Origin: Endozoicomonas elysicola
Lineage (GTDB): Bacteria > Pseudomonadota > Gammaproteobacteria > Pseudomonadales > Endozoicomonadaceae
Reading direction: 5' to 3'
Assembly (NCBI RefSeq): GCF_000710775.1
Contig: NZ_JOJP01000001.1
Span: 5,404,027-5,468,026 of the forward strand
DNA: 64,000 nucleotides
Shown here piece after piece: positions 8,509 to 17,162 of this stretch. Position 1 is the first letter of the stretch. Every line of letters starts with the position of its first letter. The notes beneath the pieces were generated by a model that searched no databases, was not told the origin of the DNA, and saw nothing but the letters and a program-made list of their open reading frames with translations. The translations under genes were made by a program, and so were the position numbers.

Positions 8509-9141
8509 ATGACAAGCGAATACATTCTTTCAAAGGCTTACCCTGTTCTTCCGGTTATTGTTATTGAAGAGCTGAGTCACGCTGTTCCCCTTGCCCGAGC
8601 ATTGTCAGCCGGTGGAATTAATGTATTTGAAGTTACCCTGCGCACATCCTGTGCTCTGGAAGCGATTCAGGCAATCAAAGCGGCAATGCCCGAGTGTATT
8701 ACCGGGGCAGGCACAGTCACTTCTGCCTGTCAGGTGGAAGCCGTATTGAAAGCAGGTGCAGACTTTGCGGTATCACCCGGGGCAACACCGGCACTATTAA
8801 AAGAAGCGAAAGAACAGAAACTTTCATTTCTACCGGGTGTTTCTACACCGTCTGATATTATTCAGGCCATTGAGCATGGCTATAACCTGCTGAAACTCTT
8901 TCCTGCTGAACAGTCTGGCGGTATCAGCATGCTCAAAGCCCTTGCAGGCCCCTTCCCTGACGTTAAATTCTGCCCTACTGGTGGTATTGGTCTGCACAAT
9001 GCAAAAGATTATCTGACACTGACTAATGTTCTGGCCATTGGTGGCTCCTGGGTGTGTCCGGGCAACCTGGTAAAAGAGGAGCGCTGGGATGAGATAACCC
9101 GGCTTGCAGGTGAAGCAGTAGACGGACTCCAGAAGGCATAA
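8509..9141 (+). CDS. eda: 2-dehydro-3-deoxyphosphogluconate (KDPG) aldolase
   Basis: Class I aldolase of 210 residues splitting KDPG into pyruvate and glyceraldehyde-3-P. Family landmarks are ALSAGGINVFEVTLRTSCALEAI, GAGTVTSACQ, FAVSPGATPALL, LPGVSTPSD and LLKLFPAEQSGG (K of KLFPAE is the Schiff-base lysine), then FCPTGGIGLHNAKDYL and GGSWVCPG. An upstream in-frame ATG (8461) would add 16 residues with no family counterpart, so ATG 8509 after GAAGAAG is preferred. Clearly paralogous to the aldolase at 63044-63670. Confidence 0.93.
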   Translation: MTSEYILSKAYPVLPVIVIEELSHAVPLARALSAGGINVFEVTLRTSCALEAIQAIKAAMPECITGAGTVTSACQVEAVLKAGADFAVSPGATPALLKEAKEQKLSFLPGVSTPSDIIQAIEHGYNLLKLFPAEQSGGISMLKALAGPFPDVKFCPTGGIGLHNAKDYLTLTNVLAIGGSWVCPGNLVKEERWDEITRLAGEAVDGLQKA

Positions 9142-9143
9142 CC

Positions 9144-10781
9144 ATGAAACGCAGAAGTTTTTTAAAGACCCTTGGCATTACTGGCGCTTCCGCCATGCTT
9201 CCACTGACCCTGGGTGGCTGCACCAGCGCCGCACAGCGGGTTAATCAATTACTTGGGGATAAAAAGAATCCGCCCAACATTATTTTGATGGTCACCGACG
9301 ATCAGGGTTTTGGGCAGTTTGACTTCCTGCCTGAGAGTTATAACAAAACCGTTCTGGCGGAACGTTATGTCAGTGAGCGTTATGCTGTTGATCTGGATGC
9401 AGCTATCCATGCTTCCAGATCCGCCATGCCAACGCTGAAAAAACTGGCCGTTGATGGTGTTCGCTTCAGTAACGCACACGTTACTCACCCAGTCTGTGCC
9501 GCTTCACGTACTGGCATCATGACCTCCCGCTACCCTCACCAGTTTGGTATTTACAACAATGACGATGTAAAACCTGGTGTTCCACTGGAAGAGACCTTCC
9601 TGCCAGAAGTCTTCCAGAACAACGGCTACCGTACCGGCGCTATTGGTAAATGGCACCTGGCCAAGGTGCGTAAAGAAGCGGTGAAAGGTTCTACTTCACG
9701 AGATTACCACGACAACTCGATTATCTGGGCAGAAGAAGGCTATCGTCCTACCGACCGTGGTTTTGACTACTTCTTTGGCTTCCATGCTTCCGGTGTATCC
9801 AGCTACAACTCACCAACCTGGATGCGCAATGGTGAACTGGCTGAATCCAAAGGCTACATGACAGACCAGATGACGGATGAAGCGCTGGCCTTTATCCGCA
9901 GTGTGAAGAAAGATCAACCATTCTTCCTTTATTATGCTCATGCGGCACCCCATATTCCGCTGACCGCCATGGCACCGGAAAAATACCTGGGCCGCTTTAA
10001 TACCGGAAACCAGGAGGTCGACAATTACTACGCATCCATCGCTGCAATTGACGACAGTATCCTTCTGCTGATGAACGAGCTGGAAGCCTCTGGCCGTGCT
10101 GACAACACCATTTTCCTATTCATGCCGGATAATGGCGGTGTTGCTGACTCACCAATGCCACAGAACGGCCTGTTAACCGGGAACAAAGGCTCTCTGATGG
10201 ACGGTGGGGTTCACATACCACTGGTTGCCTGGGGTAAATCACTGCCTAAAGGCATGATCTATGATGGCCTGGTATCCACCATGGACCTGATGCCAACCTT
10301 ACTGGCAGCATCTGGGTTAAACCAACCGACATCACTGGATCTGGACGGAGTTAACCTGCTGCCACACCTGAGTGGCAAAAATCCTTCTGACCCTCATGAT
10401 ATGCTGTTCTGGGCAGGCCCCCGTGCGTTCCACTGGGGAGAGCCGAATGACGACTTCTGGAGCGATTACTTCGAATATGTCTCCGGACGTTCAGAATCTG
10501 ATATCGAGCCAAGCAGCCCACATCTGGAAAAGTACTCCACCGCCAGTTGGAGTGTGCGCAAAGGTAAATGGTCCCTGCACTGGTGGCAGAATGACAATCA
10601 GGTTCGACTTTATGACCGTACTGTCGATCCTGCAGAAACCAATGATATTGCTTCAAAACACCCAGCCCTCGTCAATGAAATGATGATGGGGATAAAGCGC
10701 TGGATTAAAGACAAACCTGAACCTGCTGTCTGGGGGCAGCAGTACTTCAGAGAACTGAAAAACAGCCTGTTACAGCCTTGA
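9144..10781 (+). CDS. Tat-exported, lipid-anchored sulfatase (formylglycine-dependent)
   Basis: 545-residue type I sulfatase that hydrolyses sulfate esters outside the cytoplasm. The N-terminus MKRRSFLKTLG is a twin-arginine signal, and the hydrophobic core ends in LGGC (C26), a plausible lipobox. The metal site NIILMVTDDQGFG comes next; HPVCAASRTGIMTSRYPHQFG gives the formylglycine motif C118-x-A-x-R, and GAIGKWHL and YYAHAAPHIPL are sulfatase landmarks. It starts two bases after eda, so it is in the kdgK-eda operon. Together with galactosamine and uronate catabolism this points to a sulfated galactosaminoglycan fragment as substrate, though the exact sulfate position cannot be read. A formylglycine-generating enzyme is not in the window. 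Confidence 0.9.
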   Translation: MKRRSFLKTLGITGASAMLPLTLGGCTSAAQRVNQLLGDKKNPPNIILMVTDDQGFGQFDFLPESYNKTVLAERYVSERYAVDLDAAIHASRSAMPTLKKLAVDGVRFSNAHVTHPVCAASRTGIMTSRYPHQFGIYNNDDVKPGVPLEETFLPEVFQNNGYRTGAIGKWHLAKVRKEAVKGSTSRDYHDNSIIWAEEGYRPTDRGFDYFFGFHASGVSSYNSPTWMRNGELAESKGYMTDQMTDEALAFIRSVKKDQPFFLYYAHAAPHIPLTAMAPEKYLGRFNTGNQEVDNYYASIAAIDDSILLLMNELEASGRADNTIFLFMPDNGGVADSPMPQNGLLTGNKGSLMDGGVHIPLVAWGKSLPKGMIYDGLVSTMDLMPTLLAASGLNQPTSLDLDGVNLLPHLSGKNPSDPHDMLFWAGPRAFHWGEPNDDFWSDYFEYVSGRSESDIEPSSPHLEKYSTASWSVRKGKWSLHWWQNDNQVRLYDRTVDPAETNDIASKHPALVNEMMMGIKRWIKDKPEPAVWGQQYFRELKNSLLQP

Positions 10782-10832
10782 GCGGGAAATGCCCCTAAAG
10801 GGCAGGCTAATTCGATCATTAAACCATTACCA

Positions 10833-10864
10833 GGGCTCTTCTTTATTTTTGACCAAGAGAGCCC
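10833..10864. repeat. Hairpin in the ptsH leader
   Basis: GGGCTCT and AGAGCCC are complementary across 18 bases, about 30 bp before the ptsH start. It could end the sulfatase transcript or be a leader structure for ptsH. Confidence 0.4.
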
Positions 10865-10891
10865 GGATATAAACTTTTAGGAAGTGAAACC

Positions 10892-11152
10892 ATGCAAACT
10901 GCACAAATTCAGGTTACCAATGAAAATGGTCTGCACACTCGCCCAGGTGCCGTCTTCGTAAAAGCCTGCAAAGAGTTTTCCAGTTCCATCACTGTAGAAA
11001 ACAAAGGCCGTAAAGCTAACGCAAAAAGTCTGATGAAACTGATGTCTGCCGGTATCCTGAAAGACGACGTTATCACTCTGACCATTGAAGGTGATGATGA
11101 AGTAGCGGCTATGGAAAAACTAAAAGTCGTTATCGAAAATCTGGAAGGATAA
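10892..11152 (+). CDS. ptsH: PTS phosphocarrier protein HPr
   Basis: 86-residue HPr that relays phosphate from Enzyme I to the EIIA domains. The phosphorylated histidine is H15 in NGLHTRPGAVFVK. The AKSLMKLMSAG segment carries the serine equivalent to position 46. AGGAAG lies before the ATG. The gene is followed by ptsI after a hairpin. Whether this is the only HPr of the cell or one dedicated to the adjacent amino-sugar PTS cannot be decided here; no crr follows ptsI, unlike the classic ptsHI-crr operon. Confidence 0.95.
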   Translation: MQTAQIQVTNENGLHTRPGAVFVKACKEFSSSITVENKGRKANAKSLMKLMSAGILKDDVITLTIEGDDEVAAMEKLKVVIENLEG

Positions 11153-11162
11153 TTTATTTTTG

Positions 11163-11191
11163 AACCACAGAGGTTCTCCACCTCTGTGGTT
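11163..11191. repeat. Hairpin between ptsH and ptsI (CCACAGAGG repeat family)
   Basis: AACCACAGAGG and CCTCTGTGGTT form a perfect 11-bp stem with a 7-base loop. There is no T-run after it, so it is not a standard terminator. The same arm sequence recurs at 26546, 47482 and 54408. Confidence 0.65.
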
Positions 11192-11244
11192 ACACTTCTC
11201 CGCTTTAGATGATTTTTAATTCAGCAGGTTCAAGAGTTACTTCC

Positions 11245-12951
11245 ATGATCAAGGGCATCATTGCATCCGAAGGCATTGCGATCGGTAAAGCTGTTATCCA
11301 CTGTGAGCAGGAGCTGATCCTGCCAGAGTACAAAGTAACGGATGACCAGGTTAATAACGAAATAGAAAGATTCAAAAAAGCCCGGGAACAGACCACAACT
11401 CAGCTCGATAAACTCTATCGTGAAATGCTGGGTAAATTCGGTGAAGAAGAAGCTGCCGTATTTGAAGGCCACATGATGGTGGCTGAAGACGAAGAGCTTG
11501 AAGAAGAAATCTTCAGCCTCATTGGCGAGGGAAAACCAGCGGCTACAGCAACTCATGAGGCTATCCAAAGTAACGTACAGCTGCTGGAAACGCTCGAAGA
11601 TGCTTATTTGAGAGAGCGTGTTGCTGACTTCCGTGACGTTGGCCTGCGTCTGGTAAAAAATATTCTGGGTATTCGTATCTCTGGCCTGGAAAATCTGGAA
11701 GATAACTCCATTGTCATTGCCAATGATCTGACACCTTCAGATACTGCTCAGCTTGACCTGGACAAGGTCATTGGTTTTGTAACAGACGTCGGTGGACGCA
11801 CATCACACTCGGCGATTATGGCACGCTCTCTTGAAATTCCTGCCATGGTTGGATGCCAGCAGGCAACCACTGCTATTTTGCATGGTGATCAACTGATTCT
11901 GGATGCGGTCAACAATCAAATCATTGTTAACCCAACAGACGAACAACTGACAGCCGCTCGTGCACAGCAAGATGCACTGACCAGTGCCCGTAATGAGCTG
12001 GCAAAACTGAAAGATCTACCAGCAGTTACTGTCGATGGTAAACACTTCGAACTTTGCGCTAATATCGGAACACCAAAAGACGTTGATGGTGCTTTGCGCA
12101 ACGGTGCTGAGGGCGTAGGCCTCTACCGTACAGAATTCCTGTTTATGGATCGCAACTCCCTGCCTTCTGAAGAAGTTCAGTTTCAGGCCTATAAGGAAGT
12201 TGCTGAATCCATGGGAGACAGACCCGTCATTATCCGTACCCTGGATATTGGTGGTGACAAGGATCTTCCTTATCTGGATCTGCCAAAGGAGTTGAATCCA
12301 TTCCTGGGCTGGCGTGCGGTGCGTATGTGTTTAGACCGCCCGGAAATCCTGCAGACTCAACTTCGTGCCATTCTGAGAGCCAGTGCTTTTGGTAAGCTGC
12401 GCATCATGTTCCCCATGGTCATTTCGGTCAATGAAGTGATGCAGCTAAAAGAGCATGTTGAGCAGGCCAAACAGAGCCTGAGAGACCAGGGTATTGCGTT
12501 TGATGAGCAGTGTGAGCTGGGCATCATGATTGAAACACCAGCAGCTGTCATGATTGCTGATCAGTTGATTGAAGAGCTCGATTTCTTCAGTATCGGCACC
12601 AATGACCTGACTCAGTATATTCTGGCGGTAGACCGCGGTAACGAAAACATTGCCCACCTGTATGACAGCTTCTCTCCTTCTGTATTAAGAGCGGTTAAGC
12701 AGGTCATTGATGCTTCCCACGCTGCTGGCAAATGGACGGGTATGTGCGGTGAGTTTGCCGGTGATGAACGCGCTGCGTTGATTCTGGCAGGTCTTGGTCT
12801 GGATGAGTTCAGTATGTCTGCACCGTCTGTTCCCATGATTAAAAAGATCCTGCGTGAACAAAACAGTGGAAAACTGAAAGAATTGGCCGAGCAGTGTCTT
12901 AAAGCACGTGATGCTGACGCTGTCAGAGCATTAGTGGATTCCATCCATTAA
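11245..12951 (+). CDS. ptsI: PTS Enzyme I (phosphoenolpyruvate-protein phosphotransferase)
   Basis: About 568 residues. It takes phosphate from PEP and passes it to HPr, first step of all PTS uptake. The start [17 protein letters not shown] matches Enzyme I. The phosphorylated histidine is H188 in [21 protein letters not shown]. The C-terminal PEP-binding barrel has [60 protein letters not shown] and GMCGEFAGD. An ATG at 11209 lies in frame upstream, but family alignment favours 11245. Short ptsI-type without a GAF domain, so the sugar PTS type rather than the nitrogen PTS. Confidence 0.95.
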   Translation: MIKGIIASEGIAIGKAVIHCEQELILPEYKVTDDQVNNEIERFKKAREQTTTQLDKLYREMLGKFGEEEAAVFEGHMMVAEDEELEEEIFSLIGEGKPAATATHEAIQSNVQLLETLEDAYLRERVADFRDVGLRLVKNILGIRISGLENLEDNSIVIANDLTPSDTAQLDLDKVIGFVTDVGGRTSHSAIMARSLEIPAMVGCQQATTAILHGDQLILDAVNNQIIVNPTDEQLTAARAQQDALTSARNELAKLKDLPAVTVDGKHFELCANIGTPKDVDGALRNGAEGVGLYRTEFLFMDRNSLPSEEVQFQAYKEVAESMGDRPVIIRTLDIGGDKDLPYLDLPKELNPFLGWRAVRMCLDRPEILQTQLRAILRASAFGKLRIMFPMVISVNEVMQLKEHVEQAKQSLRDQGIAFDEQCELGIMIETPAAVMIADQLIEELDFFSIGTNDLTQYILAVDRGNENIAHLYDSFSPSVLRAVKQVIDASHAAGKWTGMCGEFAGDERAALILAGLGLDEFSMSAPSVPMIKKILREQNSGKLKELAEQCLKARDADAVRALVDSIH

Positions 12952-12999
12952 TATCTGGATTGCTTTCATATTAGAAAGTCTACAAGGCAGGGGTCAGTG

Positions 13000-14337
13000 T
13001 TAGCTGACTTCTTCCTTTTCGTTTTTTATTCTTCTCAGCCCATCATAATGGCCTCCTTCACCAACGTCTTTGCATACCAGATAGATAACGTCCTCCTTCG
13101 GTGAAATATCCTCAAGATCGCGATTATTGCCATCAAGCCCGTAACCAAGACTGGCAACGCTGGCATAGTGATCACACTGCTGATAACCATATACGATGAC
13201 TGTTCTTCTTACGGCGTATGCAAGCAATGGCACATGCTGTAGAGTTGCCCAGAAAGCTAAGCTGCTCTCAGTTCTATCAGGATTGTAAGGAACATGTCTG
13301 ATAATATATTTTCCCTCTACCTGATTTTGCAGCCACTCACGATCAAAGATTAGTAAATCGTTATTCATTGCTCTTGTGGGTGACTCTATTAACCTAAGGG
13401 CCGCTTTGTGCATTAGGACTCTCAAACTAACCGCGTTTTCTCCATGGATCTGACCGGCTGAAGCTTCGTAAAAGCAATTTCCGAAAGGAGCCGTAGGACA
13501 CAGTTCAAATCCCAAGTATTTCAGTGTCTCAGGGCTTGCACTAACCTCACCATCCCATCTTGCCAGATAACCTCTCATCCCCTCATGACCTAATTGCAAT
13601 GCACCAGATGAGAGGAGCTCTGCTTCCTTTAAACTTCTTAAGAAACGATCATCAGCCCTATCTGAAGTTTTCAAATCCTGATCAGGCCTATGATCAATAA
13701 AGTGTCTTGCCCTTTGATGATAGGTTTTCCACATGAACCAGTCAGGGTTATTAGGATAGCGAATTAATTTAAGAGAATCCTGAGCCTTGGAGTAATCAGG
13801 TAAGCAAGAAATATATTTTGTCCTTATTCCACCACAGGTGTATTCAATTGAGATATTAAAGGCTGATGAAATAATGGGAAATATAGCTTCAGGATCAAAC
13901 TCAGGACAAGATGCTTCATCTTCAATCAATCCACGAAGATTCTCCATATATAGCTTTTGCTCATGGTACTTTTCTTCTCCCTTGAATGGGTTAGGATTAT
14001 TTCCCCAAAACCGACTAACTTCTTTGATCACCTCAATATAATTTACTCTCCCAAGTTCCCTTGCTAAAGCTTTATATACTTGAATATTTGGATCACCACT
14101 GAAATTAATTTTTTCAGAAATCAAAATATAAGCTTTTCTTTTGTTGAGCGGCCTTTCACTATGCCCCCCCCTTACTTCAGAATCCACATTTGTAACTGGA
14201 TCACGTAACTTTGAGTATATTTTTATCGGAATACAGACCTCTTGACCATTACATCCACTTAAGTGGACACTACTTAAATCTCTAACAGCCGACCCAGAAT
14301 AGGCTGATTGAGCATATCCGCCAAGCTCATCCATCAT
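13000..14337 (-). CDS. OTU-like cysteine protease domain protein (candidate deubiquitinase effector)
   Basis: About 445 residues, AT-rich. The C-terminal region has an OTU-type catalytic layout: APFGNCFYEAS supplies the nucleophile (C293 counted from an upstream TTG at 14352) and VCKDVGEGGHYDGLRR the HYD histidine (H435), with a hydrophobic strand PLLAYAVRRTVIVYGY between them. Earlier residues 155-185 may be part of the same fold or a degenerate second copy. The first 150 residues have no domain I recognise. There is no signal peptide, consistent with a type III or IV effector or an internal enzyme. OTU proteases cleave ubiquitin chains in eukaryotes, so action on a host protein is inferred. 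ATG 14337 or 14334 is preferred over the TTG. It stands alone, convergent with ptsI. Confidence 0.65.
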   Translation of the reverse strand: MMDELGGYAQSAYSGSAVRDLSSVHLSGCNGQEVCIPIKIYSKLRDPVTNVDSEVRGGHSERPLNKRKAYILISEKINFSGDPNIQVYKALARELGRVNYIEVIKEVSRFWGNNPNPFKGEEKYHEQKLYMENLRGLIEDEASCPEFDPEAIFPIISSAFNISIEYTCGGIRTKYISCLPDYSKAQDSLKLIRYPNNPDWFMWKTYHQRARHFIDHRPDQDLKTSDRADDRFLRSLKEAELLSSGALQLGHEGMRGYLARWDGEVSASPETLKYLGFELCPTAPFGNCFYEASAGQIHGENAVSLRVLMHKAALRLIESPTRAMNNDLLIFDREWLQNQVEGKYIIRHVPYNPDRTESSLAFWATLQHVPLLAYAVRRTVIVYGYQQCDHYASVASLGYGLDGNNRDLEDISPKEDVIYLVCKDVGEGGHYDGLRRIKNEKEEVS

Positions 14338-14589
14338 GACAACCTGCCACAAAAAACATTACAAACCCCGAAGAGACTCAAGTCCTCTTGGGATAAATAA
14401 AAAACTGATGCATTAAGAATATCAGAAAATACAAAAATTAAAGGGTAAGATAAATAGTATTACAGATAGACTCAATGAGTGGCCTATCACAGACAGGCTT
14501 CACTCTGTATTTCAAACCACTCAAGCTTTATATAAAATTTAATATAAATTTCCTACAAGAAAACTACTTATATTTTTTTAAATATAAAA

Positions 14590-15450
14590 TCAAAGAAAAA
14601 CATCATCGACCTGTTTAATTAACTCTTGTAATTTATCTCTAACCATATCAATCTTTTCCCTAGCCTTATTTAACTTCATTGATTGTATGTATTTTTTATT
14701 ATCAGATGACGAAAGCATCTGGTTTTCTGACTGAAACTGCGTCAATTGATAGGATGAGGAATTACTGTCAAACTCAGGGTGAGAAGCTTTTATGCTTTCT
14801 TCCATTTCCACCACAATCACAGGGACTTCTGGCTGCTCTTCCAGCTTGCTCAATTTTTTCTCCATAACCCTGTCTGCAAAAGAACTAAAGTTTACTCTCA
14901 GCTTTCTGTCTGACTGACCGAATGAGACATTCGTTGCATGTGATGAAACCAGCCTTCCTTCAATCATAAGACCTGGATCATGGGGTAATGCAACTACCCA
15001 TTCTTTGGGTGAAAAAGAAAATTCATTACCAGATTGAGGCAGTATGATGACGAATTGTTCCTGATCACAGGCGGCAAACACGCCTGTACTTTTCCTTATC
15101 AGCTCATAATCTGGTAAACTTCCACCGATATTGGGAACCGAGTTCTTTATTTCATAAGCCAATCGTCTGGAGTTGTCAGGATCTGTTATATTCAGGGAAA
15201 GACCAAATCCAAAATAAAAATCACTTCCTTTCATCCCAAAATAGACAGATTCTTTTTTGGCACTGTTAGCCTCCATAAATCCAAACCGAATTGGAGCATT
15301 GTACTCTTCATCAACTATATTATTAAACACTGCGTTTTTTAAAAAGCATCCACTCTGCTTTTCCTTATTAGCTTGTTCTGCAATTGAATGACCAGAATTT
15401 AAAATAGCAGTACTCATAATTAATGGGGATAACCATCTCATCCAACTCAT
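14590..15450 (-). CDS. Exported protein of unknown function
   Basis: 286 residues. The first 24 residues look like a signal peptide (MSWMRWLSPLIMSTAILNSG, then HSIA before a likely cleavage at A-EQ). The middle is beta-strand-like with FGFMEANSAKKESVYFGMKGSDFYFGFGLSLNITDP, and PGLMIEGRLVSSHATNVSFGQSDRKLRVNFSSFADR resembles a small periplasmic sensor or inhibitor but matches no family I know. The last 60 residues (KLNKAREKIDMVRDKLQELIKQVDDVF) form an amphipathic helix. AGGAAA precedes the ATG. It is AT-rich like the neighbouring OTU gene, same strand, 250 bp upstream, possibly one acquired block. Confidence 0.7.
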   Translation of the reverse strand: MSWMRWLSPLIMSTAILNSGHSIAEQANKEKQSGCFLKNAVFNNIVDEEYNAPIRFGFMEANSAKKESVYFGMKGSDFYFGFGLSLNITDPDNSRRLAYEIKNSVPNIGGSLPDYELIRKSTGVFAACDQEQFVIILPQSGNEFSFSPKEWVVALPHDPGLMIEGRLVSSHATNVSFGQSDRKLRVNFSSFADRVMEKKLSKLEEQPEVPVIVVEMEESIKASHPEFDSNSSSYQLTQFQSENQMLSSSDNKKYIQSMKLNKAREKIDMVRDKLQELIKQVDDVFL

Positions 15451-15964
15451 ATTTTTTTCCTATTTATCATTGAGGTTTTCCCAGTATATGTGATAAACAG
15501 AATTTAGCTCACCAATTACGATTATATTTTCATACATGCTCGCCCAATCATTAAGATGATTTTATCAAACAACCAACCTATTTATTTAAATCATTATTTT
15601 AATTTACCACAACTACAAAAAGTAATAATCGACATTTATTCATTAGCTATCATTTTCTTCTTATTACAATTTATCATCGGACAATTACTAAATATTTTTT
15701 ACCAGCAAGAGGTAAAAATAGCAGCATTTTCTCCTTAAAAACCTGAAATAGATAACAAAAATATGCAACAGGAACTTTAAAGCAAGATTAAATAAAAAAT
15801 CACAGAATCAGTTTTATATTGATTTACTGTCATCATTTGTGATGATGACAGATATTACAAAATGCAAATAGTCCAATTGTTGTGCATATACACAACAACT
15901 GGCTTATAGATGAAAATTTGATTTCGCCGAAAACTGGTAAACCCAACCTCCTTATACTCAGAGG
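15451..15964. other. AT-rich intergenic region between the exported protein gene and the purine cluster
   Basis: Very AT-rich, about 510 bp. It could hold the promoter of the exported-protein gene near its right border (minus direction). A 60-codon plus-strand reading frame (15556-15738) with a hydrophobic stretch is present but has no good ribosome binding site. I see no terminator with a T-run after the carbamate kinase gene. Confidence 0.4.
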
Positions 15965-16903
15965 TTATTCATAGTAACTGATACCACCGGCAACATCCGG
16001 TCTGATCACAGTACCTGAATCAGACGTCAGAATCTCTGCAGCCTGATCCAGAGAACCAATAGCCGCCATCTTACCGCCATTTCGAACAAACTCGACGACA
16101 GACTCCACTTTAGGCCCCATTGAGCCAGAGGCAAAGTCGAACTGATCCATTGCTTCAGGTGTCGCACAACGAATATTCTTTGAATCCGGATGACCAAAGT
16201 TGGTAGCCACGGCAGGAACATCGGTGAGAATCAGGTAAGCATCTGCCTTCAAGCCTTCAGCAAGCAGACGGGATGAGCGATCTTTATCAATAACCGCTTC
16301 CACATTCTGCAACAGTCCATCATCGGCTCTGGTCACCGGTACACCACCACCACCACCACAAATAACCGTGATCCCTTCATCAGAGATCAAATGCTGCAAT
16401 GAAGACAACTCAAGAATTTCCTCTGGCAGGGGTGAAGCAACGACACGACGGAAATATTGGCCATCAGCCTTAATGGTCCAGTCTTCATGAGCCTTCAGAA
16501 GCTCATCAGCCTGTTCACGGTTATAAACAGGGCCAACAAATTTATCCGGATCACCAAAAGCAGGGTCGTTTCGATTGACCAGTGTCTGGGTCGATACCGT
16601 ACAGATATTATGTCCAGGCATCTGGTTGCGCAGTTCCTGCTCAAACATAAAGCCGATCATTCCCTGGGTCTGAGCGCCGAGGGCATCCAGTGGGTAGGGT
16701 GATACACCTTTATAAGCATCATTCATTAATGCCAGCAGGCCAACCTGAGGCCCATTACCATGGGTGAGAATAACTTGATGATGGCGGGCAATACGAGCAA
16801 TAGCCGAAGCGGCCTTGCGGATGTTTCTGCGCTGGATTTCACACTCAAGCGGTTCTCCACGTTGCAGGATTGCGTTTCCACCCAGGGCAATTACGATTCT
16901 CAT
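15965..16903 (-). CDS. yqeA: Carbamate kinase (YqeA/ArcC type)
   Basis: 312-residue amino-acid kinase-fold enzyme that makes ATP from carbamoyl phosphate and ADP, releasing carbamate. Landmarks are MRIVIALGGNAILQRGE, ILTHGNGPQVGLLALMND, PLDALGAQTQGMIGFMFEQEL, ICGGGGGVPV, VIDKDRSSRLLAEGLKADAYLILTDVPAV and GSMGPKVESVVEFV. In the E. coli purine cluster the corresponding gene is yqeA; arcC is the alternative name for arginine-deiminase paralogs. Its presence with YgeW implies that carbamoyl groups released from purine ring fragments yield ATP. It follows guaD after a 259-bp gap containing small hairpins. Confidence 0.9.
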   Translation of the reverse strand: MRIVIALGGNAILQRGEPLECEIQRRNIRKAASAIARIARHHQVILTHGNGPQVGLLALMNDAYKGVSPYPLDALGAQTQGMIGFMFEQELRNQMPGHNICTVSTQTLVNRNDPAFGDPDKFVGPVYNREQADELLKAHEDWTIKADGQYFRRVVASPLPEEILELSSLQHLISDEGITVICGGGGGVPVTRADDGLLQNVEAVIDKDRSSRLLAEGLKADAYLILTDVPAVATNFGHPDSKNIRCATPEAMDQFDFASGSMGPKVESVVEFVRNGGKMAAIGSLDQAAEILTSDSGTVIRPDVAGGISYYE

Positions 16904-17125
16904 GACTTTATTCCGTTATTTAATTAAATATTAGGTCGTTTATTAATCTCTTGTTTTTTCATCAACGCTTACTCAGCGGGTTACTCCCGAATAATCTGGT
17001 AATACCTTGATGATGAGTGCTTTCAGAAGTGATCGGGTGAATCCCTGAAACTGCAACGAAAGCGAAGGGTTGATAACAACCGGGTTAAATCCGGTTTTTA
17101 AACAGCAAAGGTTATTTTTCTAACG

Positions 17126-17141
17126 CCCATGATTGCATGGG
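17126..17141. repeat. Perfect hairpin in the guaD-carbamate kinase gap
   Basis: CCCATG-ATTG-CATGGG is a perfect 6-bp stem with a 4-base loop, just after the guaD stop. A second stem, AACCGG/CCGGTT, lies near 17079-17098. On the minus strand neither is followed by a T-run, so termination is uncertain. I found no match to a known purine riboswitch. Confidence 0.4.
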
Positions 17142-17162
17142 AACGACAAATCTTTTGATTTG

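Noticed and set aside
15556-15738. 60-codon plus-strand frame with a hydrophobic stretch
   Set aside because: AT-rich, no good ribosome binding site, no similarity; could be real but unsupported.
16904-17162. Possible purine riboswitch between guaD and carbamate kinase genes
   Set aside because: Hairpins exist, but I could not find the conserved cores of the purine or xanthine riboswitch classes. A covariance-model search would settle it.
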